Shown: piece after piece, positions 44,550-52,882 of the stretch | Position numbering within the stretch: position 1 is the first letter of the stretch | Layout: each line of letters starts with the position of its first letter | NCBI GenBank assembly: GCA_028875225.1 | Contig: JAPPFB010000012.1 | Span: 61,495 to 125,494 of the forward strand | DNA: 64,000 nt | Direction: 5' to 3' | Origin: Chloroflexota bacterium | Lineage (GTDB): Bacteria; Chloroflexota; Dehalococcoidia; Bin125 | Made by a program: the position numbers and the translations under genes | Notes under the pieces: model-generated | Seen by the model: only the letters and a program-made list of their open reading frames with translations | What the model was told of the DNA's origin: nothing | Database searches by the model: none

Positions 44550-45137
44550 TCAGTCGCTGGCGAACGGCAATGCGCCCTCGGGCCGCCGACCGAGCATGGC
44601 CCGGATCGCGGCAGCGGCCTGCTGCGAGTCCGAGATCGCCGGCGGCTTGGTCGTCTCGGTGCCGCGGACCATCGCCACGCGGCCGGTACGCACCATCTCG
44701 AGGATGCCGAACTGCTCGAACATCTTGACGGCCGCGTCGACCTTGCCTTCGTCACCGAGCACTTGCACGATCAGCGCATCCGCGTCGACGTCGACCACAT
44801 CGGCGCGGAACATCTCGACCACGTCGAGCACTTCGCGCCGATTGAAGTTAGACGCGGAAACTTTGATCAGCGCCAATTCGCGATCGACCATCGGCGCGTA
44901 TGTGATGTCCTGGACCGAAACCACATCGATCAGCTTGAACAGCTGACGGCAGACCTGGTCAACCTGGTGGTCGTCGCCGTCGACGACGATCGTCATCCGG
45001 CTCAGGCCCGGTTCTTCGCAGTGTCCGACGGTGAGCGACTCGATGTTGAATCCTCGTCGGCGGAACAGCGAGGCGACACGCGCCAGGACGCCGGGGCGGT
45101 CCTCGACGTGGGCGACGATGGTGTTTCGAGAAGCCAT
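44550..45137 (-). CDS. ilvH: Acetolactate synthase regulatory subunit
   Basis: A 195-residue small subunit. It has an N-terminal ACT domain (residues 7-80, VEDRPGVLARVASLFRRRGFNIESLTVG) and the typical C-terminal half (ELALIKVSASNFNRREVLDVVEMFRADVVDVD ... MFEQFGILEMVRTGRVAMVRG). The ACT domain binds valine to control IlvB. It sits between ilvB and ilvC. The 150 bases between it and ilvB hold a palindromic repeat element. Confidence 0.95.
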   Translation of the reverse strand: MASRNTIVAHVEDRPGVLARVASLFRRRGFNIESLTVGHCEEPGLSRMTIVVDGDDHQVDQVCRQLFKLIDVVSVQDITYAPMVDRELALIKVSASNFNRREVLDVVEMFRADVVDVDADALIVQVLGDEGKVDAAVKMFEQFGILEMVRTGRVAMVRGTETTKPPAISDSQQAAAAIRAMLGRRPEGALPFASD

Positions 45138-45169
45138 TCTCCGATTCTCCTCTGTCTCAATCCAACATT

Positions 45170-45273
45170 GTCATTCCCAGGAGAAGCCCTGTCACTCCCA
45201 GCTCTGCTGGGAATCTCGCTCCCGTCCCCAGCGTGGCCGCCAGGCGAGATTCCCGCCTTCGCGGGAATGACGG
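45170..45273. repeat. Palindromic element with GTCATTCCC/GGGAATGAC ends
   Basis: It begins GTCATTCCC (45170) and ends CGCGGGAATGACGG (45273), with internal CAGCTCTGCTGGGAA and GCGAGATTCCCGCC pieces. It is related to the elements at 25357, 35585 and 56378. It lies between ilvB and ilvH and would be transcribed with the operon. Confidence 0.75.
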
Positions 45274-45286
45274 AAGAGATGGCCGT

Positions 45287-46966
45287 CTACAGATCCTCCG
45301 CAGATTCGATGGTTTCCGATAGCGCGGCGCCGGCCGGAACCATCGGCCAGACGTTTTCCTCGCGCTCAAGCTGAAAGTCGATCACAACCGGTCCGTCGTA
45401 GCCTTCGAGGTCGCGGAAGACCTGCATGGCCTCGGCTCGTGTCGTCGCGCGGACGCCGCGGATGCCGTAAGCCTCGGCCAGCTTGACGAAGTCGGGCTGG
45501 CCCAGATCGACGGAGTGGTAGTTGTTCGCGTAGAACAGCTCCTGCCACTGACGCACCATCCCCAGAAATCCATTGTTGAAGATTGCGAACCGCACCGGGA
45601 GGTTGTGTTCGGCGACCGTCTGCAGCTCCTGCGAGGTCATCTGGAATCCGCCATCGCCGCAGATCGACCAGATCGGCTCCTGCTGCGCAAACTGGGCGCC
45701 CATCGCGGCCGGCACTTCGTAGCCCATCGTGCCGAGGCCGCCGGATGTCACCCATTGGCGAGCCTTCGTGTACGGGTAGTACTGCGCACCCCACATCTGG
45801 TGCTGACCGACGCCAGTGACGATGGTCGCCTCGCCATTTGTCGCCTCGGCCAGCGCGCGAACCAGCCACGGGCCGCCCAGTCCAGTGCCCTCCTCGATAT
45901 AATCAGTCGGATGCTGAGCCATGATCTCGTCGATCTCGGACCGCCACTCCGGATGCGTGTTGCGTTCGATCTGGGGCAACAGTCGTGACAGCGTCTCTTT
46001 GACATCGCCGTTGACCGGTGCGTGGGTCTTGAAGTTCTTGCCGATCTCGGCCGGGTCGATGTCGATATGAACGATCTTCGCGGTGGGGTTGAAGTCGCTG
46101 AAGCGGCCCATCGCGCGGTCGTCGAAGCGCATGCCGATGCCGATCACGACATCTGCGCGATCGGCGGCCATGTTGGCGTAGAAGTGTCCGTGCATGCCGA
46201 GGAAGCCGTAAGAGAGCTCGTGGTCCTCGGGCATTCCCGAGATGCCCAGGAGGGTCGTCAGCACCGGCGTATCCGAGCGCTCGGCGAACTCAACCAGTTC
46301 GCGCTGCGCCTCCGACTGCACGACGCCGTGCCCGGCGATCACGATCGGTCGCTTGGCCGAGTTGATCGTTTCGGCCGCCCTGGCGACTTCTTCCTCGCGG
46401 GGGACGTCCATGATCGGATAGCCGCGCAGTGAGACGCCTTGTGGGTAGCCGTCCCACTCGGCCTCCTCGATGAAGACGTCCTTGGGAATGTCGACCAGCA
46501 CCGGGCCTTTGCGTCCAGTCGAGGCGATGTGGAAGGCCTCCTTGACCGCCGGCGCGATCTCGGAGGCGCGCATCAAGAGGTAGTTGTGCTTGGTGATCGG
46601 CAGGGTGATGCCGGTGATATCGGCTTCCTGGAAGCCGTCGCGGCCGATCAGGTCGCGGGCGACGTTGCCGGTCAGGACCACCATCGGCACCGAGTCCATG
46701 TAGGCAGTCGTGATCCCGGTGACCAGGTTGGTCGCGCCCGGACCGGAGGTCGCCAGGCAGACTCCGGTCCGTCCGGCAACACGCGCGTAGCCGTCTGCGG
46801 CGTGGGCAGCGGCCTGTTCATGTCGGACGAGGACGTGCTTGATGTCGGGGTATTCGCCCAGCGTGTTGTAAAGCGGCAATACGACGCCGCCGGGATAGCC
46901 GAAGAAGACTTCGACTCCCTCCGCGCGCAGGCATTCCATCAGGATTCGGGCGCCGGTCAAACGCAT
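45287..46966 (-). CDS. ilvB: Acetolactate synthase catalytic subunit
   Basis: A 559-residue ThDP enzyme from ATG 46966, which follows GAGGAG; an upstream start would add 16 residues unlike the family. ILMECLRAEGVEVFFGYPGGVVLPLYNTL and HVLVRHEQAAAHAADGYARVAG include the catalytic Glu. ICGDGGFQMTSQELQTVAEHNLPVRFAIFNNGFLGMVRQWQELFY is the ThDP/Mg motif. It condenses two pyruvates, or pyruvate and 2-oxobutyrate. The upstream 312 bases are a structured leader. Confidence 0.96.
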   Translation of the reverse strand: MRLTGARILMECLRAEGVEVFFGYPGGVVLPLYNTLGEYPDIKHVLVRHEQAAAHAADGYARVAGRTGVCLATSGPGATNLVTGITTAYMDSVPMVVLTGNVARDLIGRDGFQEADITGITLPITKHNYLLMRASEIAPAVKEAFHIASTGRKGPVLVDIPKDVFIEEAEWDGYPQGVSLRGYPIMDVPREEEVARAAETINSAKRPIVIAGHGVVQSEAQRELVEFAERSDTPVLTTLLGISGMPEDHELSYGFLGMHGHFYANMAADRADVVIGIGMRFDDRAMGRFSDFNPTAKIVHIDIDPAEIGKNFKTHAPVNGDVKETLSRLLPQIERNTHPEWRSEIDEIMAQHPTDYIEEGTGLGGPWLVRALAEATNGEATIVTGVGQHQMWGAQYYPYTKARQWVTSGGLGTMGYEVPAAMGAQFAQQEPIWSICGDGGFQMTSQELQTVAEHNLPVRFAIFNNGFLGMVRQWQELFYANNYHSVDLGQPDFVKLAEAYGIRGVRATTRAEAMQVFRDLEGYDGPVVIDFQLEREENVWPMVPAGAALSETIESAEDL

Positions 46967-47278
46967 GGCGTTCTCCTCAACGTTCGCTCGGCAGGCTTGC
47001 CGGGCGTCGGTCACTCAGTCGTCGTACTGAGTCGTTGGTCGTATCGAATCGGCGATTCCGGAGAGGCGGCGCTGGTTCCGAACTCGTGGCTGAGCGCCGA
47101 ACACTCAGCCTCGGAACGCGGGGCCGCCCGCTACAGCGACAAGTACCCAGCGCACGCGCCGCTCGGACAGGCCGACGCTAGCGTCGCCTGTCCTGATTCC
47201 TGGTGTGGAGGGCGCGAACTCTGTCATGGCTGCTCTGACTCTACTAGTTCCCAAGCGTTACGTCTGTTATCGGAATGA
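46967..47278 (-). promoter_or_regulatory. Structured ilvB leader with a putative leader peptide
   Basis: A 40-codon frame (47105-47227, minus) includes Val-Leu-Val-Ala-Val codons (47132-47146), using GTA and CTT which are rare here. It ends TGA inside a hairpin (GGCTGAG/CTCAGCC, 47088-47110) that is itself enclosed by GTTCCGA/TCGGAAC (47075-47117). A second hairpin (GGACAGGC...GCCTGTCC, 47165-47193) lies earlier, and a third (ACTCAGT/ACTGAGT) later. There is no T-run, so translational attenuation would be the likely mode, if any. No T-box core sequence is visible. Confidence 0.4.
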
Positions 47279-47929
47279 TCAGGTTCTCGCCTTGGCGGCC
47301 TCGATCAGCTGTAACTCGTAGGCCAGCTCGACTTCCGGATAGTCGTAGTAGCGCTCTCGCAACATCTTGTTGATCTCGCGCGAAGGAAAGAAGCGCCGGG
47401 CCCACTCGGTACCTTCAGCCAGGTCGAGCGGTTCGCCGGCCTGGGCCATGACGACCATCTCGTAGCGTCGCGAGCCGACTTCGACCTCGTCCTGCAACTC
47501 TCTCGCCGTCATCTGGACCCTGGTGTGTTGCGACCACTCGACGATTGGCACCTGCCAAGTGTCCTCCACGACGCTGCGAATCGTCTGCGTCAACGCTGCG
47601 CGGCGGGCGTCCTGGTCTGATTCGGGATCCAGCGGCTCGGGACGCGGGTCGATGTCGAATTCGAGAATCGGCAGCATCCAGGGCTCGTGCCGGTCGCCGT
47701 GCCGCACGGCAAGACAACGATCGCGGCGCATGATGACCAGGAAGATCCGCTCGACGAGATCGGGCTCCGGTAGCTCTTCAGTCTGGTCGCGGTACTGCAA
47801 GTAGACGTCGTCGACCAGCTTCTCCTGCCGCCACAGCTTGCGGCGCGGCTTGGGGATCTGCTTCATGATCTCGGCGGGATCCATGTCCATGCCCGGACCG
47901 CCGCCCAGCGGATGTTCGCCAAATGCCAT
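47279..47929 (-). CDS. Hypothetical protein, unknown function
   Basis: A 216-residue protein from ATG 47929 (MAFGEHPLGGG), preceded by GAGGGC; the open frame extends 33 codons upstream with Arg-rich sequence. It has a basic segment (KQIPKPRRKLWRQEKLVDDVYLQYR), then a beta-rich core (MLPILEFDIDPRPEPLD ... IRSVVEDTWQVPIVEWSQHTRVQMTARELQDEVEVGSRRYEMVVMAQAG). It ends with a helical tail containing FFPSREINKMLRERYY. It looks cytoplasmic and may be distantly Nudix-like in its core, but I see no Nudix box. It lies between the metallo-hydrolase and ilvB on the same strand. Confidence 0.6.
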   Translation of the reverse strand: MAFGEHPLGGGPGMDMDPAEIMKQIPKPRRKLWRQEKLVDDVYLQYRDQTEELPEPDLVERIFLVIMRRDRCLAVRHGDRHEPWMLPILEFDIDPRPEPLDPESDQDARRAALTQTIRSVVEDTWQVPIVEWSQHTRVQMTARELQDEVEVGSRRYEMVVMAQAGEPLDLAEGTEWARRFFPSREINKMLRERYYDYPEVELAYELQLIEAAKART

Positions 47930-47963
47930 GTTTTCGCCCTCGTGCGTGCTTTCGGTGTGGCTT

Positions 47964-48869
47964 CTAGTCGGTACCGACGACTTCCAGCGTCTCGGCGGTC
48001 GCGTGCGGTTCTTCCGAGGTCCACACATTCCGACCGCGCTCGCCAGAACTCAGTCGACCGACGCCGGGGAACGGGTTGTGCACTGCGACCAGCAATGACC
48101 GGTTCTTGATTGCGTCGGCGATCAGCTGTTTCTTGGTTTCCAGGTTGATCAGCGGCAGGACGTCGAACGCCGATAGCCAGGCGACGCGCTCCAGTTGCAC
48201 CTGGTGCTGAATCATGTCGCCCAGATAAATGGCTGACTCGCCGCCGTTGGCGATCACCACCGAGGCGTGCTCGGCCGTGTGGCCCGGCGTCTCGATCACA
48301 GTGATTTCGGAGGTGATCTGCGTCTCGCCGTCGATGAACTCGATCTGGCCCGCGGCCTCGACCGGGAGCAAATTCTCGGGCAGGTAGGTCGCACGCGTGC
48401 GCTCATTGGGGTGCATCGCGTCTTCCCACTCGCCGCGCTGAATGTAATACCGGGCGTTCGGGAACGTCACGGCCAGATCGCCGTCGCCGTTTTCGATCGT
48501 GTTCCAGCCGGTGTGGTCGTTGTGCAGGTGCGTGTTGATCACGATGTCAACGTCGGCCGGTTGCACGCCATTGCGAGCCAAGTCCTCGATCAACTTGCCG
48601 TGGTCCGGCTCCCAGCCCCGACGCCGGGTCTGCTCGAAGTCCTTGTTGCCCTGGCCGGTCTCGACCAGGACCGTCTTGCCGTCCGATTCCAGCAACAGGC
48701 AATTCAGCGCCAGGGGAATCTGATTGAGCTCATTGGTCTCGCCGGTCACGCGCTGCCACATAATCTTGGGCACCAGGCCAAAGACAGCCCCGGCGTCGAG
48801 CCAGATCACGCCGTCCGACAGCACGCGCACCTCGCGCGAGCCCACCCGATAGATTGGCGTAGCACTCAT
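47964..48869 (-). CDS. MBL-fold metallo-hydrolase
   Basis: A 301-residue metallo-beta-lactamase-fold protein. The metal motif is NTHLHNDHTGW (HxHxDH), followed by the later His in ETPGHTAEHASV, Asp in IYLGDMIQHQ, and HNPFPGVGRL. VLVETGQGNKDFEQTRR is a typical start strand. Close relatives include lactonases and N-acyl-homoserine-lactone-type or aryl-sulfatase-like hydrolases. No substrate can be inferred. It is divergent from a thioesterase gene. Confidence 0.88.
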   Translation of the reverse strand: MSATPIYRVGSREVRVLSDGVIWLDAGAVFGLVPKIMWQRVTGETNELNQIPLALNCLLLESDGKTVLVETGQGNKDFEQTRRRGWEPDHGKLIEDLARNGVQPADVDIVINTHLHNDHTGWNTIENGDGDLAVTFPNARYYIQRGEWEDAMHPNERTRATYLPENLLPVEAAGQIEFIDGETQITSEITVIETPGHTAEHASVVIANGGESAIYLGDMIQHQVQLERVAWLSAFDVLPLINLETKKQLIADAIKNRSLLVAVHNPFPGVGRLSSGERGRNVWTSEEPHATAETLEVVGTD

Positions 48870-48934
48870 GGCGTGACGTTATCACCACCGGCAGCTTGAT
48901 TCAGTGCGGCCCGGCCCGATGAGAGGAATGGTCA

Positions 48935-49348
48935 ATGTCCGACGAATCGACGCGTGATTCGGAGCCGTTTCGCCGCGGGTTTCGAGGCCTGCTGCCCGAA
49001 CACATCGGGGTTCGTCTGGTATCGGTCGAGGCCGATCTCGTCGTGGCCGAGATCGACGTCACGCGCGAACTCTGCACTGCTCCCGGGCTGATGCATGGCG
49101 GGGCGATCATGGCCTTCGCCGACACGCTGGGCGCCGTCGGCACGAGCGCCAACCTCCCGTCCGGCGCCGGCACGACCACGATTGAGTCAAAGACCAACTT
49201 CTTCCGCGGCGGCATCGAAAGCACCACGTTGCGCGGCGAGTGCCGTCCGATGCACCGCGGCCGTCGCACGCAGGTCTGGCAGACGACCATTCTCAATCCC
49301 GAGGGCAAGCTCGTCGCCCAGGTCACGCAGACTCAGATGGTGCTGTAG
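48935..49348 (+). CDS. PaaI-like hotdog-fold thioesterase
   Basis: A 137-residue hotdog protein: ELCTAPGLMHGGAIMAFADTLGAVGTSANLP is the central helix with the HGG turn, followed by TTTIESKTNFFRGG and LRGECRPMHRGRRTQVWQTTILNPEGKLVAQVTQTQMVL. Relatives cleave aromatic or long-chain acyl-CoA thioesters. It probably removes CoA from dead-end metabolites in the catabolic routes nearby. It is divergent from the metallo-hydrolase. Confidence 0.87.
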   Translation: MSDESTRDSEPFRRGFRGLLPEHIGVRLVSVEADLVVAEIDVTRELCTAPGLMHGGAIMAFADTLGAVGTSANLPSGAGTTTIESKTNFFRGGIESTTLRGECRPMHRGRRTQVWQTTILNPEGKLVAQVTQTQMVL

Positions 49349-49381
49349 AAATCCTGCGTAGACTGAGCATGGGAGGTCGAC

Positions 49382-49666
49382 ATGAAGAAGAAAATCGAGA
49401 TCGATATCGACCAAGATTTGGCGGACCAGGCAGCTCGGTACGCCGACATTAGGGGCCTCTCACTGTCAGCGGTCGTCGAGCAGCGCGTCACCGATTTCGT
49501 AAGCCAAGAGATCATTCGTGAGTTGGTGCGCGCGCGGGATCCCGACGACATTCGTAGCGAAGAGCGCTTGCCTCTTGGTACACGCTGGCTCGGCAAGTTC
49601 AGACCCGCAGAACGTCACGATCAGGACGCCCGCTACCGCTATCTCAGCGACAAGCATCTGCGATGA
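49382..49666 (+). CDS. Antitoxin-like protein (DUF6364/RHH type)
   Basis: A 94-residue protein. A basic strand start (MKKKIEIDIDQDLADQAARYADIRGLSLSAVVEQRVTDFV) has the length and pattern of a ribbon-helix-helix antitoxin, and the second half (DIRSEERLPLGTRWLGKFRP) is likely toxin-binding. Its stop overlaps the PIN gene by 4 bases (ATGA), as in VapBC-like modules. Confidence 0.75.
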   Translation: MKKKIEIDIDQDLADQAARYADIRGLSLSAVVEQRVTDFVSQEIIRELVRARDPDDIRSEERLPLGTRWLGKFRPAERHDQDARYRYLSDKHLR

Positions 49667-50070
49667 TGCTGCTCGATTCTGATGTGCTGCTAGACGTTCT
49701 GCTCGAGCGGCACCCTTTCGCCGAACCGGCCAGACAATTGCTCGACCTAATCGAGACTCGCCGGCTCGAGGCGGGGGTCGCCTGGCACTCCATCTCCAAT
49801 ATCCACTACGTCGCGGCTCCCAAGGCTGGCTACGAGCCGACGCTCGAGTTCATCCGCCATCTAGCCACGGTGCTAACAGTGCCCCGAACAGACAACGACT
49901 CTGTGCTGTTGGCTGCGGACCTGAATCTCAATGACTTTGAGGACGCCATGCAGGTTGCAGCTGCTGCCGTTTGCGGGGCCGACTACATCGTGACGAGAAA
50001 TCGACGCGACTTCCGCGACTCGCCAATACCCGCCATCGAACCGCAGGATGCGCTGCAACTGCTCAGCTAG
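49663..50070 (+). CDS. PIN-domain toxin (VapC-like)
   Basis: A 135-residue PIN protein. Acidic residues are in LLDSDVLLDVLLERHPFAEPA, in LNDFEDAMQVAAAAVCGADYIVTRNRRDFRDSPIPAIEPQ, and in between, matching the four metal-binding carboxylates of PIN nucleases. Such proteins are usually tRNA- or mRNA-cleaving toxins neutralised by the upstream gene. The DLNLNDFEDAMQ / ADYIVTRN..DF stretch is the family signature. Confidence 0.88.
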   Translation: MMLLDSDVLLDVLLERHPFAEPARQLLDLIETRRLEAGVAWHSISNIHYVAAPKAGYEPTLEFIRHLATVLTVPRTDNDSVLLAADLNLNDFEDAMQVAAAAVCGADYIVTRNRRDFRDSPIPAIEPQDALQLLS

Positions 50071-50182
50071 GTCCACTCGCAGCTTCATCCATCGGATTGA
50101 CCCGACACTTCAATTCTCGCCGTCGCGTGTATCGTGACGGATAATGCTTCTGCCTTGACCTCATGTTTACGAGGAGCGCGCG

Positions 50183-51115
50183 ATGTCCGGCACTGAAATG
50201 GCCTACCTGCAGGGCGAAGTGATGCCCCTGTCGGAGGCCAAGATCAGCATCATGACCCATGCCCTGCACTACGGCACGGCCGTATTCGAGGGCATCCGCG
50301 CGAACTGGAACGCCGAGCACGAGCAGCTCTACCTGTTCCGCATGCGCGAACACTACGAGCGCCTGCGCCAGTCCGCCCGGGCATTGATGATGGACCTACC
50401 GCTCTCGGACGATGAGCTCTGCGAGATCACGGTCGACCTGGTCCGGCGAAGCGGCTTCAAGCAGGATGTCTACGTCAGGCCGATGGTCTACAAGTCGGCC
50501 GAGGCGCTGGGCGTCCGCCTGCACGGCGTGGCCGACGACTTCCTCTGCTTCCTCATTCCCTGGGGCGCCTACCTCGACACGACCGGCGGCGTCCACGTCG
50601 TCACATCGTCCTGGCGGCGGACCGAGGACCAGTCGATTCCCGTCCGGGCCAAAGTCACCGGCGCCTACATCAACTCGGCGCTGGCCAAGACCGAAGCCGA
50701 GACGGCCGGGTTCGACGAAGCGATCATGCTCAACGAAGACGGACACGTCTCCGAGGGCTCGGGCGAGAACATCTTCATCATCAACGACGGCGTGATCTAC
50801 ACGCCGCCCAGCAGTGACAACATTCTCGTGGGCATCACCCGCAACACCGTGATGGAACTGGCCGAGCAGGAGCTGGGGATTCCAACGGTGGAGCGAACAC
50901 TTGACCGTTCCGAGTTGTGGCTGGCAGACGAGGTGTTCATGACTGGCACCGCCGCGCACGTGACGCCGATCAGCTCGGTCGACCGGCGCATGATCAACAA
51001 CGGTGAGACGGGGCCGATCACCGCTCAACTGGAGCGGCTCTACTTCGACGCGATCATCGGTAACCGCGATTCCTATTCGCACTGGCTGACGCCCATCTAC
51101 ACAAACAGTCAGTAG
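50183..51115 (+). CDS. ilvE: Branched-chain amino-acid aminotransferase
   Basis: A 310-residue class IV PLP aminotransferase. HALHYGTAVFEGIRANWNAE and R..RLRQSARALMMDLP start the fold. The Schiff-base Lys is in RAKVTGAYINSALAKTEAETAGFDEAIMLNEDGHVSEGSGENIFI. WLADEVFMTGTAAHVTPI forms the C-terminal loop. It makes valine, leucine and isoleucine from their 2-oxo acids with glutamate. GAGGAG precedes the ATG. It is 3 kb from the ilvBHC operon, on the other strand. Confidence 0.95.
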   Translation: MSGTEMAYLQGEVMPLSEAKISIMTHALHYGTAVFEGIRANWNAEHEQLYLFRMREHYERLRQSARALMMDLPLSDDELCEITVDLVRRSGFKQDVYVRPMVYKSAEALGVRLHGVADDFLCFLIPWGAYLDTTGGVHVVTSSWRRTEDQSIPVRAKVTGAYINSALAKTEAETAGFDEAIMLNEDGHVSEGSGENIFIINDGVIYTPPSSDNILVGITRNTVMELAEQELGIPTVERTLDRSELWLADEVFMTGTAAHVTPISSVDRRMINNGETGPITAQLERLYFDAIIGNRDSYSHWLTPIYTNSQ

Positions 51116-51154
51116 AGGGCAACCAGTAGAGGGTTCGCGGCCCAAGGAACAGCC

Positions 51155-51724
51155 ATGCCCGAGGCGGTCACGCTGATCCTCGCCTACCTGCTCGGCTCGG
51201 TGCCCGTTTCCTGGTTGGTCTTCCGCTGGCGCACCGGACAGGATCTGCGCAAGGTCGGCGACGGCAACGTCGGCGCGGCCAATGCGGCGCGCATGGGCGC
51301 GGGGCATTTCTTCGGCGCGGTGATCATCGTCACCGACATCGGCAAAGGGTTGCTGGCGGTCTCGATCGCGCGATGGTGGGGACTTGAGCTGGGCTGGTGG
51401 ATGGCCGCCGGGGGACTGGTGATGGTCGGCCACATGTGGCCCCTGTTCCTGCGCTTCAACGGAGGCCGGGCGGCCGCAACCGGACTCGGCGCCGCTGGGG
51501 CGTTTCTCCCCTGGCAATTCGGCGTCACGTTTGTTGTCGGTGGATTGACCTACCTGGTCACCCGAATCGCGGAACTCGGCATTCTGCTCGTAGCAGCGCC
51601 GTTGCCGTTCCTGGCGATCGCCTTCGGCGAGCCGATTGAAGCGATCGTGTTCTGCTTCGCCGCGCCGATCGCGGCGGGCCTCAAGACAGTGTGGGACAAA
51701 TGGCGAGAAGCTGGGACGTCATAG
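51155..51724 (+). CDS. plsY: Glycerol-3-phosphate acyltransferase PlsY
   Basis: A 189-residue membrane protein. The family loops are present: ILAYLLGSVPVSWL, GDGNVGAANAARMGAGHFFGAVIIVTDIGKG (variant of GSGN.GatN..R) and FLRFNGGRAAATGLGA. About five membrane segments alternate with these three cytosolic loops. It transfers acyl groups from acyl-phosphate to glycerol-3-phosphate, the first step of phospholipid synthesis. Its 3' end overlaps the start of the next gene by 25 bases. Confidence 0.9.
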   Translation: MPEAVTLILAYLLGSVPVSWLVFRWRTGQDLRKVGDGNVGAANAARMGAGHFFGAVIIVTDIGKGLLAVSIARWWGLELGWWMAAGGLVMVGHMWPLFLRFNGGRAAATGLGAAGAFLPWQFGVTFVVGGLTYLVTRIAELGILLVAAPLPFLAIAFGEPIEAIVFCFAAPIAAGLKTVWDKWREAGTS

Positions 51725-52881
51725 TCGTCGGCGCCGGCCCCGGCGGATCGACGGCGGCTTACGACCTTGCCCAGGCCGGTGCGAGCGTGCTCTTGCTCGA
51801 CCGAGCTGACTTTCCACGCGACAAACCGTGTGGCGGCGGAGTGCTGGTGTCAGCGCTCAACCTGTTGCCCTACACGCTCGATCCCGTGACCGAGCAGACG
51901 ATCATGTCCTTTCGGGTCCGGTACAAGCGATCCTGGGCGTTCGAGCACCGCTATCACCAGCCGTTGGCGATCATGACCCAGCGCTCACGACTCGACGCCT
52001 ACATGACCGAGCAAGCAGTCGCCCAGGGCGCGGATTTTCGCGATGGTTCACCGGTCCGGGAGATCGACGGCACAGCCGTCACGCTTGCCAACGGCGACGT
52101 TCATCAGGCCGCCGTGATCGTCGCGGCCGATGGGGCAAACGGGGTTGTCCGACGGTCGCTCGGGCTGCCGAGACTGCGCGGCGCGGTGGCGCTGGAAGGC
52201 AATGCGTCTCGCACAGAACAACCCGTCGGCGAACGCTGGAACGATGCAGTCGGACTCGAACTCGGATCGATGCCGGGCGGTTACGGCTGGGTCTTCCCCA
52301 AGACCGACCACTGCAATGTTGGTCTGGGTGGATTCCCGGCCGCGGCGCCGAGGCTTCGAACGGAACTGTCGACGTACGCAGGTTGCGAGTCGTTCGATGG
52401 CTCGGCGTTGACCGATCTGCGCGGGCACCATCTGCCGCTCAGGGATCCCGAGAGCGCGCTGATCGCCGGCCGAATCGCGTTCATCGGCGACGCCGCCGGC
52501 CTCGTTGACCCGCTATCCGGGGAAGGCATCGGCAACGCGATCCGCAGCGCTCAACTCGCCGCACAAGCGTCGCTGAAACTCCTGTCCGGTGAGGTGGCCG
52601 ACTTGTCCGACTACCAACGCGCCATCGAATCCGAAATCGAGCCGGAACTCCGAGTCGCCAGACAGCTTCAGGCTCTGTTCCATCAGTCGCCCTGGCCGTA
52701 CGTGCAACTCTTGCGGCGATCCAATCGATTCTGGACCGCGTTTTGTCGAATCGTTCGTGGCGAGTCGAGCTACACCTCGTTCCAGCGCAGGCTGGGTCCG
52801 GCGAAGATCCTCGTCGACGCGGCCGCATCCTTCGCCGAACGGCGCGGTCGACGAACCGCCGCCTGGCAGACCGATTCCTGA
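51700..52881 (+). CDS. Geranylgeranyl-reductase family FAD protein
   Basis: A 393-residue flavoprotein from ATG 51700. The FAD motif DVIVVGAGPGGSTAAYDLAQAGASVLLLDR is followed by KPCGGGVL and, later, RIAFIGDAAGLVDPLSGEGIGNAIRSA. The KPCGGG/GDAAG..DPlsGEGI pair is characteristic of geranylgeranyl reductases, which saturate isoprenoid chains (chlorophyll, archaeal lipids or menaquinone side chains). With ispG and menA in the window, menaquinone side-chain saturation is a reasonable guess; other isoprenoids are possible. Confidence 0.85.
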   Translation: MARSWDVIVVGAGPGGSTAAYDLAQAGASVLLLDRADFPRDKPCGGGVLVSALNLLPYTLDPVTEQTIMSFRVRYKRSWAFEHRYHQPLAIMTQRSRLDAYMTEQAVAQGADFRDGSPVREIDGTAVTLANGDVHQAAVIVAADGANGVVRRSLGLPRLRGAVALEGNASRTEQPVGERWNDAVGLELGSMPGGYGWVFPKTDHCNVGLGGFPAAAPRLRTELSTYAGCESFDGSALTDLRGHHLPLRDPESALIAGRIAFIGDAAGLVDPLSGEGIGNAIRSAQLAAQASLKLLSGEVADLSDYQRAIESEIEPELRVARQLQALFHQSPWPYVQLLRRSNRFWTAFCRIVRGESSYTSFQRRLGPAKILVDAAASFAERRGRRTAAWQTDS

Positions 52882-52882
52882 T

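Noticed and set aside
46967..47278. T-box riboswitch before ilvB
   Set aside because: The conserved T-box core (GGUGG...CCGCG type) is not found, nor a terminator with a T-run.
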